Shown in pieces: positions 19,220 to 28,636 of a stretch of DNA of 64,000 bases; the stretch's first letter is position 1; each line of letters begins with the position of its first letter. The position numbers were made by a program, and so were the translations under genes. The stretch is taken from contig NZ_JASJEV010000012.1 in the NCBI RefSeq assembly GCF_030067675.1, positions 33,345-97,344 of the forward strand, given 5' to 3'. This DNA is from Chelatococcus albus (GTDB lineage: Bacteria > Pseudomonadota > Alphaproteobacteria > Rhizobiales > Beijerinckiaceae). The notes under the pieces are model-generated. The model ran no database searches. It was not told the DNA's origin and was given only the letters and a program-made list of their open reading frames with translations.

Positions 19220-19410
19220 CCTCCGGAAAGGCGCGCAGCGCGCATGGCGGGGATGCTAAGGCCGATGCACGGCCCTGCGAAGCAGCATTCGGTCCGGAGC
19301 GCCGACGCGAGGTGGACAGGATCGGCGCCGCGGAACCGCCGAAGGCGGTGGCGCCCGGCGCGCGTTCGAGTCATGGTGCGGCGCTTCCGTCCCCTTTTCA
19401 GTGCCCCGCG

Positions 19411-20052
19411 ATGACCTTCCTGCCCGATCTGTCCGTCTTGCTGACCTATTCACTCGCCTGCCTCGTGCTGTTCGCGACACCGGGGCCGGACATGAGCCTG
19501 TTCCTTGCCAAGACCGTCGCGGGCGGCCGCAAGGCCGGTATCGCCGCCATGCTCGGCGCCATGGCGGGCTGCTGCATCCACACGCTGCTCGCCGCGCTCG
19601 GCCTCTCCGCCCTGCTCGCGGCCTCCGCCACCGCCTTCACCGTGCTCAAGGTGGTGGGCGCGCTCTATCTGCTCTGGCTGGCGGTGGACGCGGTGCGCCA
19701 CGGCTCGGCCCTCAACCTGCGGCAGGGAAAGCGCGAGGAGGTCTCCTTCGGCGGGACCTTTCTGGTCGGCGTCGGCATCAACCTGACGAACCCGAAGGTC
19801 GTTCTGTTCTTCGTGACGTTCCTGCCGCAGTTCGTCGCGACGAGCGATCCGCACGCCGCGGCCAAGCTCCTGTTCCTCGGCCTCTATTTCGTCGCCTTCT
19901 CGATTCCGCTCGGCATCGCCATGATCCTCGCCGCCGACCGGGTGCTCGCGGGCCTCAAGACGCGTCCACGCCTCCTGCGCGGCATGGACTATGCTTTCGC
20001 CGGTCTCTTCGGCACCTTCGCGCTCAAGATCCTCGCGACGCAGGCCCGCTGA
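19411..20052 (+). CDS. LysE/RhtB family amino-acid exporter
   Basis: A 213-residue protein with six predicted membrane helices. The family signature lies near residues 22-45 (ATPGPDMSLFLAKTVAGGRKAG), and a second conserved stretch NLTNPKVVLFFVTFLPQF occurs near 125-142. It should export amino acids or derivatives such as homoserine or lysine; substrate cannot be read from sequence. The ATG at 19411 is chosen; the upstream open frame lacks homology. It converges with a LemA-like gene only 10 bases away. Confidence 0.88.
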   Translation: MTFLPDLSVLLTYSLACLVLFATPGPDMSLFLAKTVAGGRKAGIAAMLGAMAGCCIHTLLAALGLSALLAASATAFTVLKVVGALYLLWLAVDAVRHGSALNLRQGKREEVSFGGTFLVGVGINLTNPKVVLFFVTFLPQFVATSDPHAAAKLLFLGLYFVAFSIPLGIAMILAADRVLAGLKTRPRLLRGMDYAFAGLFGTFALKILATQAR

Positions 20053-20062
20053 GCGGGAGCCT

Positions 20063-20644
20063 TCAGTTGGCGGCCACCTTGTCGAACCCCTCGATCATGG
20101 GCCGGGCGTCGGGATGGGCGACGGCGGCGATCAAGCGGTCGGGCATCGCCGTCAGCTCGGAGTTGTAGCGGCGTGCCGCGGCGGCATAGTCGCTGCGTGC
20201 CACGACGATGCGGTTCTCGCTCGTCTCGAGCTTCTCGAGCACGCCGCGGATCTGGGGCTCGCGGCGGCGGTCAGGATAGAGGTTGATAAGATCCATGACG
20301 CGGCCGAGCGCCATGGAGAGCGCGTCCTGGGTCTTCTTGAAGGCGGCCAGGCGCGCCGGGTCGGTCGTGGCGGCGGGATCGGCCTTCAGGTCGCGGATCA
20401 CGGCGTGCATGCGGGCGAGCTCGGCGACGAGATCGGCCTGAGCGGGATTGAGGGCCTCGACCACGGCGATGATCGACGGCACCAGCTCGGCTCGCTGGCG
20501 GAATTCCGCCTCGACGGTGCTCCACGCCGCATGTGCCTGGTCCGCCCTGCGCGGCACGTCGTCGACGCTGACGGCGAGCCAGCCCGCGGCCACGGCGACG
20601 GCGGCGGCCGCGGCGAGGACGGACCTGCGGGTGGTAAGTGCCAT
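20063..20644 (-). CDS. Second LemA-like protein
   Basis: A 193-residue protein with an N-terminal hydrophobic anchor (about 7-25, no lipobox cysteine) and a LemA helical core: AWSTVEAEFRQRAELVPSI, then a KKTQDALSMALGRVMDLI segment and NRIVVARSDYAAAARRYNSEL. It is a paralogue of the lipoprotein at 16.7 kb but lacks its lipidation site and TPM partners. The ATG at 20644 is the natural start. Membrane-anchored and mostly periplasmic is the likeliest topology. Confidence 0.82.
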   Translation of the reverse strand: MALTTRRSVLAAAAAVAVAAGWLAVSVDDVPRRADQAHAAWSTVEAEFRQRAELVPSIIAVVEALNPAQADLVAELARMHAVIRDLKADPAATTDPARLAAFKKTQDALSMALGRVMDLINLYPDRRREPQIRGVLEKLETSENRIVVARSDYAAAARRYNSELTAMPDRLIAAVAHPDARPMIEGFDKVAAN

Positions 20645-20786
20645 TCTGCAACTCCTTGTGTCGACAACCCCGGTGTCGACAATCCCGGCGGACCGCTGCG
20701 CTCTCCGGCCCGAAGGGCAGGCGCGCCACCTTGGCCTCGCGAGTCGATTCTCGCCACGGGACGACCGCAACGGCCGCACCGACCCG

Positions 20787-21290
20787 CTAGGCGGACGGGG
20801 TGACCGCTTCCTTACGGTCGGCCCCGGCATTGCGGCCGGCGACGAGCCAATAGACGAAACCGGCAACCACGCCTGTGAGGAAAAGCACGAGCGTGATGCG
20901 CAGCTCGCCCGCGGAGGCGGCGCCCGCGCCGCCTCGCGCCACCCATGGCACGGCGGCGGTCAGGACGCCAGTCGCCCCGCCGTACCAGACATAGGAGCGC
21001 CAGCCGGCGATTTCACCGATGACGGCGACGACGAGCGGCGGCAGCACGACCACGCCGATCGTCAGGCTCCACAGACCGAGAAGGAGGGCCGCCGCCGCAT
21101 CGGCGCGTCCGGCCGCGACCTCGTCGAGGAAGGCGAAGAGGCCGGCGAGGCTCACGCCCGCAACGAGCTCGGCCACGGCCGGCTCGCTCATGCCGCCGAT
21201 GATGAGGAAGAGAAGGCCGGCGGCGACGGCGAGCCCCAGGCCGAAGGGCACGAGGATGAGACGCGCGAGGAAGCGCACCGGACGGTTCAC
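20787..21290 (-). CDS. Hypothetical four-helix membrane protein downstream of rlmN
   Basis: A 167-residue protein not recognised as a named family. It shows about four to five hydrophobic segments (near 10-33, 66-90, 97-112 and 132-152), basic residues at both ends, and a WRSYVWYGG turn. Its ATG overlaps the rlmN stop by four bases, so it is co-translated with rlmN. Similar small membrane proteins follow rlmN in other Hyphomicrobiales, but no function can be stated. Confidence 0.7.
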   Translation of the reverse strand: MNRPVRFLARLILVPFGLGLAVAAGLLFLIIGGMSEPAVAELVAGVSLAGLFAFLDEVAAGRADAAAALLLGLWSLTIGVVVLPPLVVAVIGEIAGWRSYVWYGGATGVLTAAVPWVARGGAGAASAGELRITLVLFLTGVVAGFVYWLVAGRNAGADRKEAVTPSA

Positions 21291-22609
21291 TCGCCGGCGG
21301 CGGCGTAGACGCCTTCCGCCCCGATGCCGCTCTCGAGCATCATGCGGGTGCGGGCGCGCAGCTTCTCCGTCTCGCTCTTCAGCTGGCCGCAGGCGGCGAG
21401 GATGTCACGGCCGCGCGGCGTGCGCACCGGGCTCGCGTAGCCGGCCCTGAAGACGATCTCGGAGAAGCGCTCGATGCGGTCCCAGTCCGAGCATTCGTAC
21501 TGCGTGCCGGGCCAGGGATTGAAGGGGATCAGGTTGATCTTGGCGGGGATGCCCCTGAGCAGCCGCACGAGGGCGCGCGCGTCCTCGTCCGTGTCGTTCA
21601 CCCCCTTCAGCATCACATATTCGAAGGTGATACGGCGGGCGTTGGAGGCGCCGGGATAGGTGCGGCAGGCCTCGAGCAGCTCGGCGATCGGATATTTCTT
21701 GTTGAGCGGCACGAGCACGTTGCGCAGGTCGTCGCGCACGGCATGCAGCGAGATCGCCAGCATGCAGCCGATCTCCGCCCCGGCGCGGGCGATCATCGGG
21801 ACGACGCCCGAGGTCGACAGGGTGATGCGCCGGCGGCCGAGGGACAGGCCCTCGCCGTCGCAGACGACGTCCATCGCCGCCTTGACGTTGTCGAAGTTGT
21901 AGAGCGGCTCGCCCATGCCCATGAGGACGATGTTGGTGACGAAGCGGCCGCCGTCCGTCGGCACGAAGGCGCCTTCCGGCGGGGACTGGCCCGGCCAGTC
22001 GCCGAGCCGGTCGCGCGCCACCATGAGCTGCGCCACGATCTCCGCGGCCGTCAGGTTGCGCACGAGCTTCTGCGTGCCGGTGTGGCAGAAGGAACAGGTC
22101 AGCGTGCAGCCCACCTGGCTCGAAATGCACAGCGTGGCGCGGTCGACCTCGGGGATGTAGACGCACTCGATCTCGGCGCCCTTGTCGAGGGGGCCGGTGG
22201 AGGGCATGCGCAGGAGCCATTTGCGCGTGCCGTCGCGCGAGACCTGCTCGGCCACGACCTCGGGCCGCGCGAGCGTGTAGGCCTCGGCGAGGGCGCCGCG
22301 AAGGCCCTTGCCGATCGTCGTCATCTCCGAGAAGTCCCGGGCACCACGCAGGTAGATCCAGTGCCAGAGCTGGCCGAGGCGCATCTTCAGCTCATGCTCC
22401 GGCACGCCGACGGCGGCGAGCGCGGCGCGGATCTCCTCCCGCGTCAGGCCGACGAGCGAGGGTTTTGCGGGGGAGGCGGCCGGCGTGGCCTGCGCCGCGG
22501 CGGCGAGGGCCGCCCCGTCGCTGCGCGCGGCGTCGCTCACCGCGACCGGAACCGCGTTGGCATTGTGCTTCGCGATGTCGAGCGAAACCGCCGGCATCTC
22601 CCATCCCAT
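21287..22609 (-). CDS. rlmN: RlmN dual-specificity rRNA/tRNA adenine-C2 methyltransferase
   Basis: A 440-residue radical-SAM enzyme with the cluster motif CTLTCSFC (Cys168, 172, 175). The methyl-carrying cysteine is expected in the C-terminal [12 protein letters not shown] stretch. It methylates A2503 of 23S rRNA and A37 of certain tRNAs. The N-terminal ~50 residues form an alanine-rich extension before the [13 protein letters not shown] domain start, longer than in E. coli. ATG 22609 and ATG 22597 are both plausible, the second lying directly after GGGAG. It is the first gene of a two-gene unit. Confidence 0.95.
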   Translation of the reverse strand: MGWEMPAVSLDIAKHNANAVPVAVSDAARSDGAALAAAAQATPAASPAKPSLVGLTREEIRAALAAVGVPEHELKMRLGQLWHWIYLRGARDFSEMTTIGKGLRGALAEAYTLARPEVVAEQVSRDGTRKWLLRMPSTGPLDKGAEIECVYIPEVDRATLCISSQVGCTLTCSFCHTGTQKLVRNLTAAEIVAQLMVARDRLGDWPGQSPPEGAFVPTDGGRFVTNIVLMGMGEPLYNFDNVKAAMDVVCDGEGLSLGRRRITLSTSGVVPMIARAGAEIGCMLAISLHAVRDDLRNVLVPLNKKYPIAELLEACRTYPGASNARRITFEYVMLKGVNDTDEDARALVRLLRGIPAKINLIPFNPWPGTQYECSDWDRIERFSEIVFRAGYASPVRTPRGRDILAACGQLKSETEKLRARTRMMLESGIGAEGVYAAAGE

Positions 22610-22865
22610 TCCATGCGCGTCAGAAGAGGAGCGGCCTATAGCACATCATCACCGCGCAGGCCATGCGCCCGCCACGGGCGCAGCCGGCAAAGCGTCGCAC
22701 CGCGCTGCGGGGCGCACAAGGCGGGACATCAGGGCGAGCGCAGGGGATCCTGTCGGCGCCGGGGCCCTGTTCCTCACCGGTCGCCCGCGACCCGCGCCCG
22801 GGCTTCAGGGCGAGGAGCCACGAGGACCTTGCCATTCGGATCGGCCGCGCCCGCGTCACCGCGGG

Positions 22866-23567
22866 TCAGGGGCATTCCTTCTTCACGCGCTCGAGCGCCT
22901 GGCTCAGGCCCGACAGCGAATAGACGTCGGTGAGGCTGTTGCCGCGCTTCGAGGTCGATTTGAGCTGCAGCTTGGCGCCCTTGCTCATGGCGGCGAGCAC
23001 CTGGGCCTCCTCGGCGGGGTTCTTCACCCAGCCGTTCGAGCCCTTGGTGACCACGGCGTGCTTGGCCTCGCCGATGAGCACCTCGGCATCGACGCCCTCC
23101 TTAGCGGCGAATCCGAGCACGAAGCTCACCTCGTTGCGCACGTTCTCGGCCGGCCGTGTCGAGACGAAGAGATAGGCCGGATCGCGATTGAGGTTCTTGG
23201 GCTGCCGGTCCTTCGGCTGGGTGAGGGCGTAGCAGACCTTCGACTTGCCCTGCTGCGAGGCGTAGGCGCCCCAGTCGCCGTAGGTCGCGAGCAGCAGCGC
23301 CTGATTGCCGCCGGCCGCCGGGGCAGAGGCTGCCGCGCTCGCCGCGGTCGTCTTGCCTGTGGCGTTCGGCTTGGCCGCCGCCGGCTTGGCTGCGGTCCCA
23401 GCGCCGCCTGCCTGCGGCTTGGCGGCACCATTCGCCGCGGGCTTCGCAGGCTGCGCAGGCCTCACCTGCTGCGCGGCTGCCGGCGCAATGCCGAGGAGCA
23501 TCGCCGCGGCGAGGACTGGAAGCGTGGGAAGCCCCTGGGCGGGCCGAGCTGAGGTCCGTCGAATCAT
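22866..23567 (-). CDS. Invasion-associated locus B (IalB) family protein
   Basis: A 233-residue secreted protein with a signal peptide (cleavage near AAAQQ, about 33), then a low-complexity Ala/Pro/Lys linker (about 34-95). The IalB-type domain follows: ATYGDWGAYASQQGKSKVCYALTQPKD, then YLFVSTRPAENVRNEVSFV. Two cysteines (in KVCYA and at the end in KKECP) could form a disulfide. The family is named after a Bartonella invasion protein but is general in Alphaproteobacteria; a pathogenic role should not be assumed. It is 256 bases upstream of rlmN on the same strand. Confidence 0.82.
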   Translation of the reverse strand: MIRRTSARPAQGLPTLPVLAAAMLLGIAPAAAQQVRPAQPAKPAANGAAKPQAGGAGTAAKPAAAKPNATGKTTAASAAASAPAAGGNQALLLATYGDWGAYASQQGKSKVCYALTQPKDRQPKNLNRDPAYLFVSTRPAENVRNEVSFVLGFAAKEGVDAEVLIGEAKHAVVTKGSNGWVKNPAEEAQVLAAMSKGAKLQLKSTSKRGNSLTDVYSLSGLSQALERVKKECP

Positions 23568-23818
23568 GGACGCAATCTTACTGCTCCGAGGCTGCGGGAA
23601 AAGCCGGACGCGCGGAACACCCCAGGCGGACCGGGCATGTGCCGACAGGGTTCCGCCGGCGGCGGGGGACCGGCCGCCGGGACCCGCGGCACTAGGAAGG
23701 GCAGGAAGGGGGCGAAATTTCGATCGACGATAGGATCAATGTCGCCAGCCGCCACATTGTGCGAACCTCCGGCCCGCGCTCGTCCGGAGCCGCCCTCGCA
23801 GTTCGCGGAAGGAAGCCC

Positions 23819-24793
23819 ATGAAAGCCATTCTGTGCAAGGCCTTCGGGCCGCCCGAAAGCCTGGTGGTCGAGGATCTGCCCGAGCCCGTACCGGGCCCGG
23901 GGGAGGTGGTCGTGGCCGTGAGCGCCGCGGCGCTCAACTTCTTCGACACGCTGATCATCCAGGGACGCTACCAATACCGGCCGGAGCTGCCCTTCTCCCC
24001 CGGAGGCGAACTCGCCGGCACGGTGGCGGTGCTCGGACCGGATGTCACCGACTGGGCCGTGGGCGAGCGCGTCATGGCCTATGTCGGCTGGGGCGCCGGC
24101 CGCGAGCGTGTCGTCGTCAAGGTGCAGGACCTGATCCGCCTGCCCGAGGCGCTCTCCGACGAGCGCGCGGCGGGGCTCACCGTCACCTACGGCACGTCGC
24201 TCCACGCGCTGCAGGACCGCGCGCGGCTCGCACCGGGCGAAACGCTCGCCGTGCTCGGCGCGGCCGGCGGCGCGGGCCTGTCGGCCGTCGAGCTGGGCCG
24301 CCTGATGGGCGCCCGCGTCATCGCCTGCGCTTCGTCGGCCGACAAGCTCGAACTCGCCCTCGCGCATGGCGCCGACGACACACTCGACTATGGCGCGACC
24401 GATCTCAAGGACGGGCTCAGGCGCCTCACCGGCGGGCGCGGCGTCGACGTGATCTACGATCCCGTAGGCGGTGCATTGACCGAGGCCGCCCTGCGCGCCA
24501 TGGCCTGGGAAGGGCGCTTCCTCGTCGTGGGCTTCGCCGGCGGCAACATCCCGAAGCTTCCGCTCAACCTCGTGCTGCTCAAGGGCTGCGATGTCCTCGG
24601 CGTCTTCTGGGGCGCGTTCCGCGAGCGCGAGCCCGCCCACCATCGGGCGAATATGGCGCGGCTCGTCGCCTGGGCGGCGGAGGGCAAGCTTTCCGCCCAC
24701 GTCCATGCCGTCTATCCGCTGGAACGGACGGCGGAGGCGCTCGACGTCATCGCGCGGCGCGAGGCCAGGGGAAAGGTGATCGTAAAGCCCTGA
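23819..24793 (+). CDS. NADPH:quinone oxidoreductase-like medium-chain reductase
   Basis: A 324-residue zinc-independent medium-chain reductase of the quinone oxidoreductase group. It has the ALNFFDTLIIQGRYQ segment and a PGGELAGTV stretch in place of zinc ligands. The cofactor motif VLGAAGGAGLSAVELG lies near 146-161, and a conserved GVDVIYDPVGG stretch near 217-227. It likely reduces quinones or enoyl-type substrates with NADPH. The ATG at 23819 follows GGAAGGAAGCC. It converges with the YkvA gene. Confidence 0.88.
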   Translation: MKAILCKAFGPPESLVVEDLPEPVPGPGEVVVAVSAAALNFFDTLIIQGRYQYRPELPFSPGGELAGTVAVLGPDVTDWAVGERVMAYVGWGAGRERVVVKVQDLIRLPEALSDERAAGLTVTYGTSLHALQDRARLAPGETLAVLGAAGGAGLSAVELGRLMGARVIACASSADKLELALAHGADDTLDYGATDLKDGLRRLTGGRGVDVIYDPVGGALTEAALRAMAWEGRFLVVGFAGGNIPKLPLNLVLLKGCDVLGVFWGAFREREPAHHRANMARLVAWAAEGKLSAHVHAVYPLERTAEALDVIARREARGKVIVKP

Positions 24794-24853
24794 ACGCGAA
24801 CGCTCCCGGCTAAGGGCGGGCCGACCGCCGGGGCAGGCGGCGGCCCCCGCCCG

Positions 24854-25240
24854 TCAGGCGGGATCCTGAAGCTTCGCCAGCGCCGCGCGCGCCTTCCTGC
24901 GGTGCTCGTCGGTGACGGCGCCCGCGACCGCCGCCATGGCGACGCCGAGGACGGCGACGTCGTCAGTGAAACCCAGCAGCGGCAGGAAGTCGGCCACCGC
25001 GTCCGTCGGCAGGATGAAATAGCCGAGCGCGCCGAGGAGCACGAGCTTCACCTTGCGCGGTGTCGCCGGATCCTTGACGCAGTAGAAGGCGGCGACAAGG
25101 TCCTCGGCGAAGGGCAGATTGCGCGCGATGCGCCTCAGTGCCGCCCAGAAGTGGCGCGTCACGCTGTCTTCGTCGCGGACGGCGCGGCGGATCGCCGCCA
25201 TTTCCTCTCGCGTCAAGGGACGTGCCAGCAGGTCGATCAT
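24854..25240 (-). CDS. YkvA/DUF1232 membrane protein
   Basis: A 128-residue protein with the DUF1232 core GALGYFILPTDAVADFLPLLGFTDDVAVL (about 71-99), which contains a membrane-dipping helix and the invariant P.D..PD-like acidic turn. The first half is amphipathic and charged. The ATG at 25240 follows GGAGAGG on the minus strand and gives MIDLLARPLTREEM. The molecular function of YkvA proteins is unknown. It is divergent from the SDR gene, with 165 bases between. Confidence 0.82.
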   Translation of the reverse strand: MIDLLARPLTREEMAAIRRAVRDEDSVTRHFWAALRRIARNLPFAEDLVAAFYCVKDPATPRKVKLVLLGALGYFILPTDAVADFLPLLGFTDDVAVLGVAMAAVAGAVTDEHRRKARAALAKLQDPA

Positions 25241-25405
25241 CCTCTCCTCCTGGACGCGCGGCGACCTCCGTCCGCACCCCGAGGCCGCAAGATGGTCGGC
25301 GGGGCGGGCCTGCACAAGAGCAGGCCGATTTTCGCACCAAAGGACAGTTTGCGCCGCCGGTCGCGTGCGATACACCGCATCGACCCATCATAGCGGAGGA
25401 AACCC

Positions 25406-26191
25406 ATGAAGCTCGACGGTTCGCTCGCGGCACTCGTCACCGGTGGTGCCTCGGGGCTCGGGGAGGCGACGGCGCGCCTCCTGGCGAGCCACGGTGTCAA
25501 GGTGGCGCTCCTCGACATGAACGCCGAGCGGGGCGAGGCGGTGGCCCGCGACATCGGCGGTCTCTTTGTCAAGACCGACGTGACCGACGAGGCCTCCGTC
25601 GACGCGGCGCTTGCCAAGGCGCGCGAGGCGCAGGGCGTGGCGCGCATCCTCGTCAACTGTGCCGGCATCGCGCCCGGCAAGCGCACGGTGTCAAAGAAAC
25701 GCGACACGGGTGAACTCGTGCCGCACGACACTGCGACCTTCGCCAGGACGCTGGCGGTCAATCTCACCGGCACCTTCACCATGATCGCCAAGGCCGCCGC
25801 GGCCATGGCCGGCCTCGAACCGGTGACCGCGGACGGCGGGCGCGGCGTCATCGTCTGCACCGCCTCGGTGGCGGCGACCGACGGGCAGATCGGCCAGGCG
25901 GCCTACGCGGCGTCGAAGGGCGGCATCCTTGGCCTGACGCTGCCGGTGGCGCGCGACCTCTCCTCCTTCGGCATCCGCGTCATGACGATCATGCCCGGCA
26001 TCTTCGAGACGCCGATGTTCGCGTCGGTGCCGGACGAGTATCGGCAGGCGCTCGAAGCGAGCGTACCGTTCCCTTCCCGCCTCGGCCGGGCGGAGGAATA
26101 TGCGGCGCTGGTGAAGTCCATCGTCGAGAACGACATGCTCAACGGAACCGCCATCCGGCTCGACGGCGCCATCCGCCTCTCGCCGAAATAG
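25406..26191 (+). CDS. Short-chain dehydrogenase, 3-hydroxyacyl-CoA dehydrogenase type
   Basis: A 261-residue SDR with TGGASGLG (about 12-19), NCAGIAPG (about 84-91), a catalytic serine in CTASVA and YAASK (Tyr near 165). The layout with KRTVSKKRDTG and MPGIFETPMFASVPDEYRQAL matches the HSD17B10-like group, which oxidises short-chain 3-hydroxyacyl-CoAs with NAD+. The ribosome site GCGGAGGAAACCC precedes the ATG. It is probably a fatty-acid or branched-chain oxidation enzyme; the substrate is inferred from family resemblance. Confidence 0.85.
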   Translation: MKLDGSLAALVTGGASGLGEATARLLASHGVKVALLDMNAERGEAVARDIGGLFVKTDVTDEASVDAALAKAREAQGVARILVNCAGIAPGKRTVSKKRDTGELVPHDTATFARTLAVNLTGTFTMIAKAAAAMAGLEPVTADGGRGVIVCTASVAATDGQIGQAAYAASKGGILGLTLPVARDLSSFGIRVMTIMPGIFETPMFASVPDEYRQALEASVPFPSRLGRAEEYAALVKSIVENDMLNGTAIRLDGAIRLSPK

Positions 26192-26205
26192 GGATCGTCG
26201 CGCCT

Positions 26206-26241
26206 GCCGCGCGCCGCCGTCCCGTCGGAGCGGCGCGCGGC
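26206..26241. terminator. Hairpin between convergent SDR and phhB genes
   Basis: A perfect 12-bp stem (GCCGCGCGCCGC / GCGGCGCGCGGC) with a 12-base loop lies between two converging genes, 15 bases from each stop. It could serve both directions. No T-tract is present. Confidence 0.45.
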
Positions 26242-26255
26242 CCGCCTGTCTCCCG

Positions 26256-26546
26256 CTACTGCCCGGCGATGCGATCCATCGCCCGGGCGAGCTCCACGTC
26301 GCGCCGGGTCAACCCGCCAGCATCATGGGTGGTGAGGGTCACGTCCACCGTCTTGTAGACATTCGCCCACTCGGGATGGTGGTCCATCTTCTCGGCGACG
26401 AGCGCGACGCGCGCCATGAAGCCGAAGGCTTCGTTGAAATTCCGGAAGACATATCGTTTGGCGATGGCGTCGCGCCCCTCGACGGCCGTCCAGCCGGCGA
26501 GCCCCGCGAGCGCCGACCGCCGCTCTTCGTCCGTGAGCCTCACCAT
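26256..26546 (-). CDS. phhB: 4a-hydroxytetrahydrobiopterin dehydratase (PCD/DCoH)
   Basis: A 96-residue pterin-4a-carbinolamine dehydratase. The signature [13 protein letters not shown] (about 52-64) holds the active-site histidines, and the late [17 protein letters not shown] matches the family end. It regenerates tetrahydropterin cofactor after phenylalanine hydroxylase turnover. No aromatic hydroxylase gene is in the window, so it acts with a partner encoded elsewhere or in another pterin pathway. Confidence 0.93.
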   Translation of the reverse strand: MVRLTDEERRSALAGLAGWTAVEGRDAIAKRYVFRNFNEAFGFMARVALVAEKMDHHPEWANVYKTVDVTLTTHDAGGLTRRDVELARAMDRIAGQ

Positions 26547-26627
26547 GGTGGTCTTCTCCTCGTTCCTGTCGGCTGCGGCGGTGCTCGCTGATGCTTCCTC
26601 TGGGGCTTGCCCCCGTCGCCCGGGCCG

Positions 26628-27161
26628 TCAGCCCAGCGGATAGGCGGCCTCGACCACATAGGGCCCGCCACCGACCGAAGCGCGCGACGAGAAGAGCACG
26701 AAGCGCGTCGCCGTGAAGCGGATGGCCGGGAAGGCGCCGCGCGTCGCCAGATAGTCCGCGACGTCGATGGGCGAGGCATCGCGCAGGCGGGCCAGCGTGA
26801 CGTGCGGCGTATACTTGCGCGTCTCCGGCGGCAGGCCGGCACGACGGACCTTGCGCTCGTGGTCGGCCTGCAGCTCGATGAGCTCCGTCGACGGCACGGC
26901 GCGCGCGAAGACGGCCCGCGGCCGCCCGCCGCCGAAGCTCGCCAGTTCGTCGATGGTCACCGTGACCGGGTGGCGATGCACCTCGCCCAGGGAGACGTAG
27001 ATGTCGTGCGCGGTCTTCTCGTCGATGTCGCCGATGAAGCGCAGCGTGATGTGGTAGTTCTCGGGGTCGATCCAGCGGGCGCCCGGTAAGCCGCCGCGAT
27101 ACATCGACAGCGACATGGCCACCTCGGCAGGCACCTCGAGGCCGGTGAAGAGGCGGGGCAT
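26628..27161 (-). CDS. thpR: RNA 2',3'-cyclic phosphodiesterase ThpR
   Basis: A 177-residue 2H phosphoesterase with the two HxTx motifs: HITL at 37-40 and HVTL at 120-123. The start MPRLFTGLEVP is typical of the family. ThpR hydrolyses RNA 2',3'-cyclic phosphate ends to 2'-phosphates and can join half-tRNAs in vitro. It lies 81 bases upstream of phhB on the same strand, and the two may be co-transcribed. Confidence 0.93.
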   Translation of the reverse strand: MPRLFTGLEVPAEVAMSLSMYRGGLPGARWIDPENYHITLRFIGDIDEKTAHDIYVSLGEVHRHPVTVTIDELASFGGGRPRAVFARAVPSTELIELQADHERKVRRAGLPPETRKYTPHVTLARLRDASPIDVADYLATRGAFPAIRFTATRFVLFSSRASVGGGPYVVEAAYPLG

Positions 27162-27522
27162 GGAGGGTCTCCCGCATGTTCAAGGGCCGCGTGGCCGGCC
27201 CGCGCCGGCCTCGGGCGGCGACGCGAGCCGATGATCGGGGTGTCCCGCAATGGCGCGAATCACCCCGCATTCATAGGTTCACCCCGCCGGCCCGCCCTGT
27301 CCAGCAGCGAGCCGTGACGGCAGGATGACGCCGCCGGGCCAGATGCTGCCGTTGCGGCCGGTCGCGGCCGCCCCGTCGACGCGAGCCACCTTCGCCGCGC
27401 GGTGCCGCGGTGCGACGGGAACAACGGTCCGCTCAGTGAAAGTGGCCTGTTTTCAAATGGTTGGTCGCATCCGCCTTTTCAAGGAAGGCGGAGGCGGCCC
27501 GTGGGCGCGGCGGCTGCCGCGC
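27162..27522. other. Gene-free interval with a small hairpin
   Basis: These 361 bases lie between the thpR start and the aldo/keto reductase stop, both on the minus strand. No convincing coding frame is visible. TCCGCCTT...AAGGCGGA at 27470-27492 forms an 8-bp stem with a 7-base loop 30 bases after the reductase stop and may act as its terminator. The thpR promoter should lie in the part near 27162-27300, but I see no clear hexamer pair. Confidence 0.5.
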
Positions 27523-28566
27523 TCAGGGGCAGGGGTTCGAGTGGAGCTGATGGATGGCGTTGATGCGCTCCTCGATCTCCGGCGTGATGGCGACGTCGAC
27601 GGCGCCGATGTCGGTCTTCAGCTGCTCCAGGGAGGTCGCGCCGATGATGTTGGACGTGACGAAGGGCCGCGAGTTGACGAAGGCGATGGCGAGCGCGGCG
27701 GGATCGAGCCCGAGCTCCCGGGCGAGTGCCACGTATTTCTCGATGGCCGTGTCGGCTCCCGGCTTCTCGTAACGCTGGCCGCGATTGAAGAGGGTGGTGC
27801 GGGCGCCGGCCGGCCGGGCGCCATTGAGATATTTGCCGGTGAGATAGCCCTGCGCCAGCGGCGAGTAGGCAAGGAGGCCGACCTCCTCGCGCATGGTGAT
27901 CTCGGCGAGCGCCACCTCATAGGTGCGGTTGAGCAGATTGTAGGCGTTCTGCACCGACTGCACGCGCGGCAGGCCCCTGGTCTCGGCGTGATGCAGGAAG
28001 GTCATGGTGCCCCAGGCACTCTCGTTCGACAGGCCGACGTGACGGATCTTGCCGGCCTGCACGAGGTCCTGCAGCACGGCGAGGATCTCTTCGATCGGGT
28101 TTTCCGGGCCCTTCTCCCACTTGAAGACCGTGGGATTCGAGCCCCAGGGCATGGCGCGGTCGGGCCAGTGGAGCTGGTAGAGGTCGATGTAGTCCGTCTG
28201 CAGGCGCTTCAGGCTCTTGTTCACCGCCTCCTCGATGTTGGCGCGGTTGAGCTCGGCGCCCGAGCCGTTGTCGCGGAACCAGTGCATGTCGGTGCGGCCG
28301 ACGACCTTGGTGGCGAGGATGACCTTGTCGCGGTTCTTGCGCGCCTTGAACCAGTTGCCGATGATCCGCTCGGTCGAGCCCGTCGTCTCGGCCATCGGCG
28401 GGATCGAATAGAGTTCGGCCGTGTCGAAGAAATTGACGCCGTGGTCGAGGGCGTAGTCCATCTGTGCGTGGCCCTCGGCCTCGGTGTTCTGCTGCCCCCA
28501 TGTCATGGTGCCGAGGCAGATCAGGCTGACATCGAGGCCGGTGCGGCCGAGCTTGCGATATTGCAT
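27523..28566 (-). CDS. Aldo/keto reductase (Tas/YajO-like)
   Basis: A 347-residue AKR with the tetrad residues in place: Asp48 and Tyr53 in FFDTAELY, Lys87 in ILATKVVG, and a histidine in DLYQLHWPD. The MTWGQQNTEAEGHAQMDYAL start is very close to the Tas protein group. It should be an NADPH-dependent reductase of aldehydes or ketones. The ATG at 28566 is chosen because AAGGAG lies 7 bases upstream; a further ATG at 28584 would place that site inside the gene. Confidence 0.92.
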   Translation of the reverse strand: MQYRKLGRTGLDVSLICLGTMTWGQQNTEAEGHAQMDYALDHGVNFFDTAELYSIPPMAETTGSTERIIGNWFKARKNRDKVILATKVVGRTDMHWFRDNGSGAELNRANIEEAVNKSLKRLQTDYIDLYQLHWPDRAMPWGSNPTVFKWEKGPENPIEEILAVLQDLVQAGKIRHVGLSNESAWGTMTFLHHAETRGLPRVQSVQNAYNLLNRTYEVALAEITMREEVGLLAYSPLAQGYLTGKYLNGARPAGARTTLFNRGQRYEKPGADTAIEKYVALARELGLDPAALAIAFVNSRPFVTSNIIGATSLEQLKTDIGAVDVAITPEIEERINAIHQLHSNPCP

Positions 28567-28636
28567 GGCGACACTCCTTGGCACGCACGGCGGCGCGCCG
28601 CGCGCTCGATCGGCGAAGGGCTTGCGGCGAAAGCCG

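Noticed and set aside
22866..23567. IalB-like protein as a sign of pathogenicity
   Set aside because: IalB relatives are general in non-pathogenic alphaproteobacteria, and nothing else in the window points to virulence.
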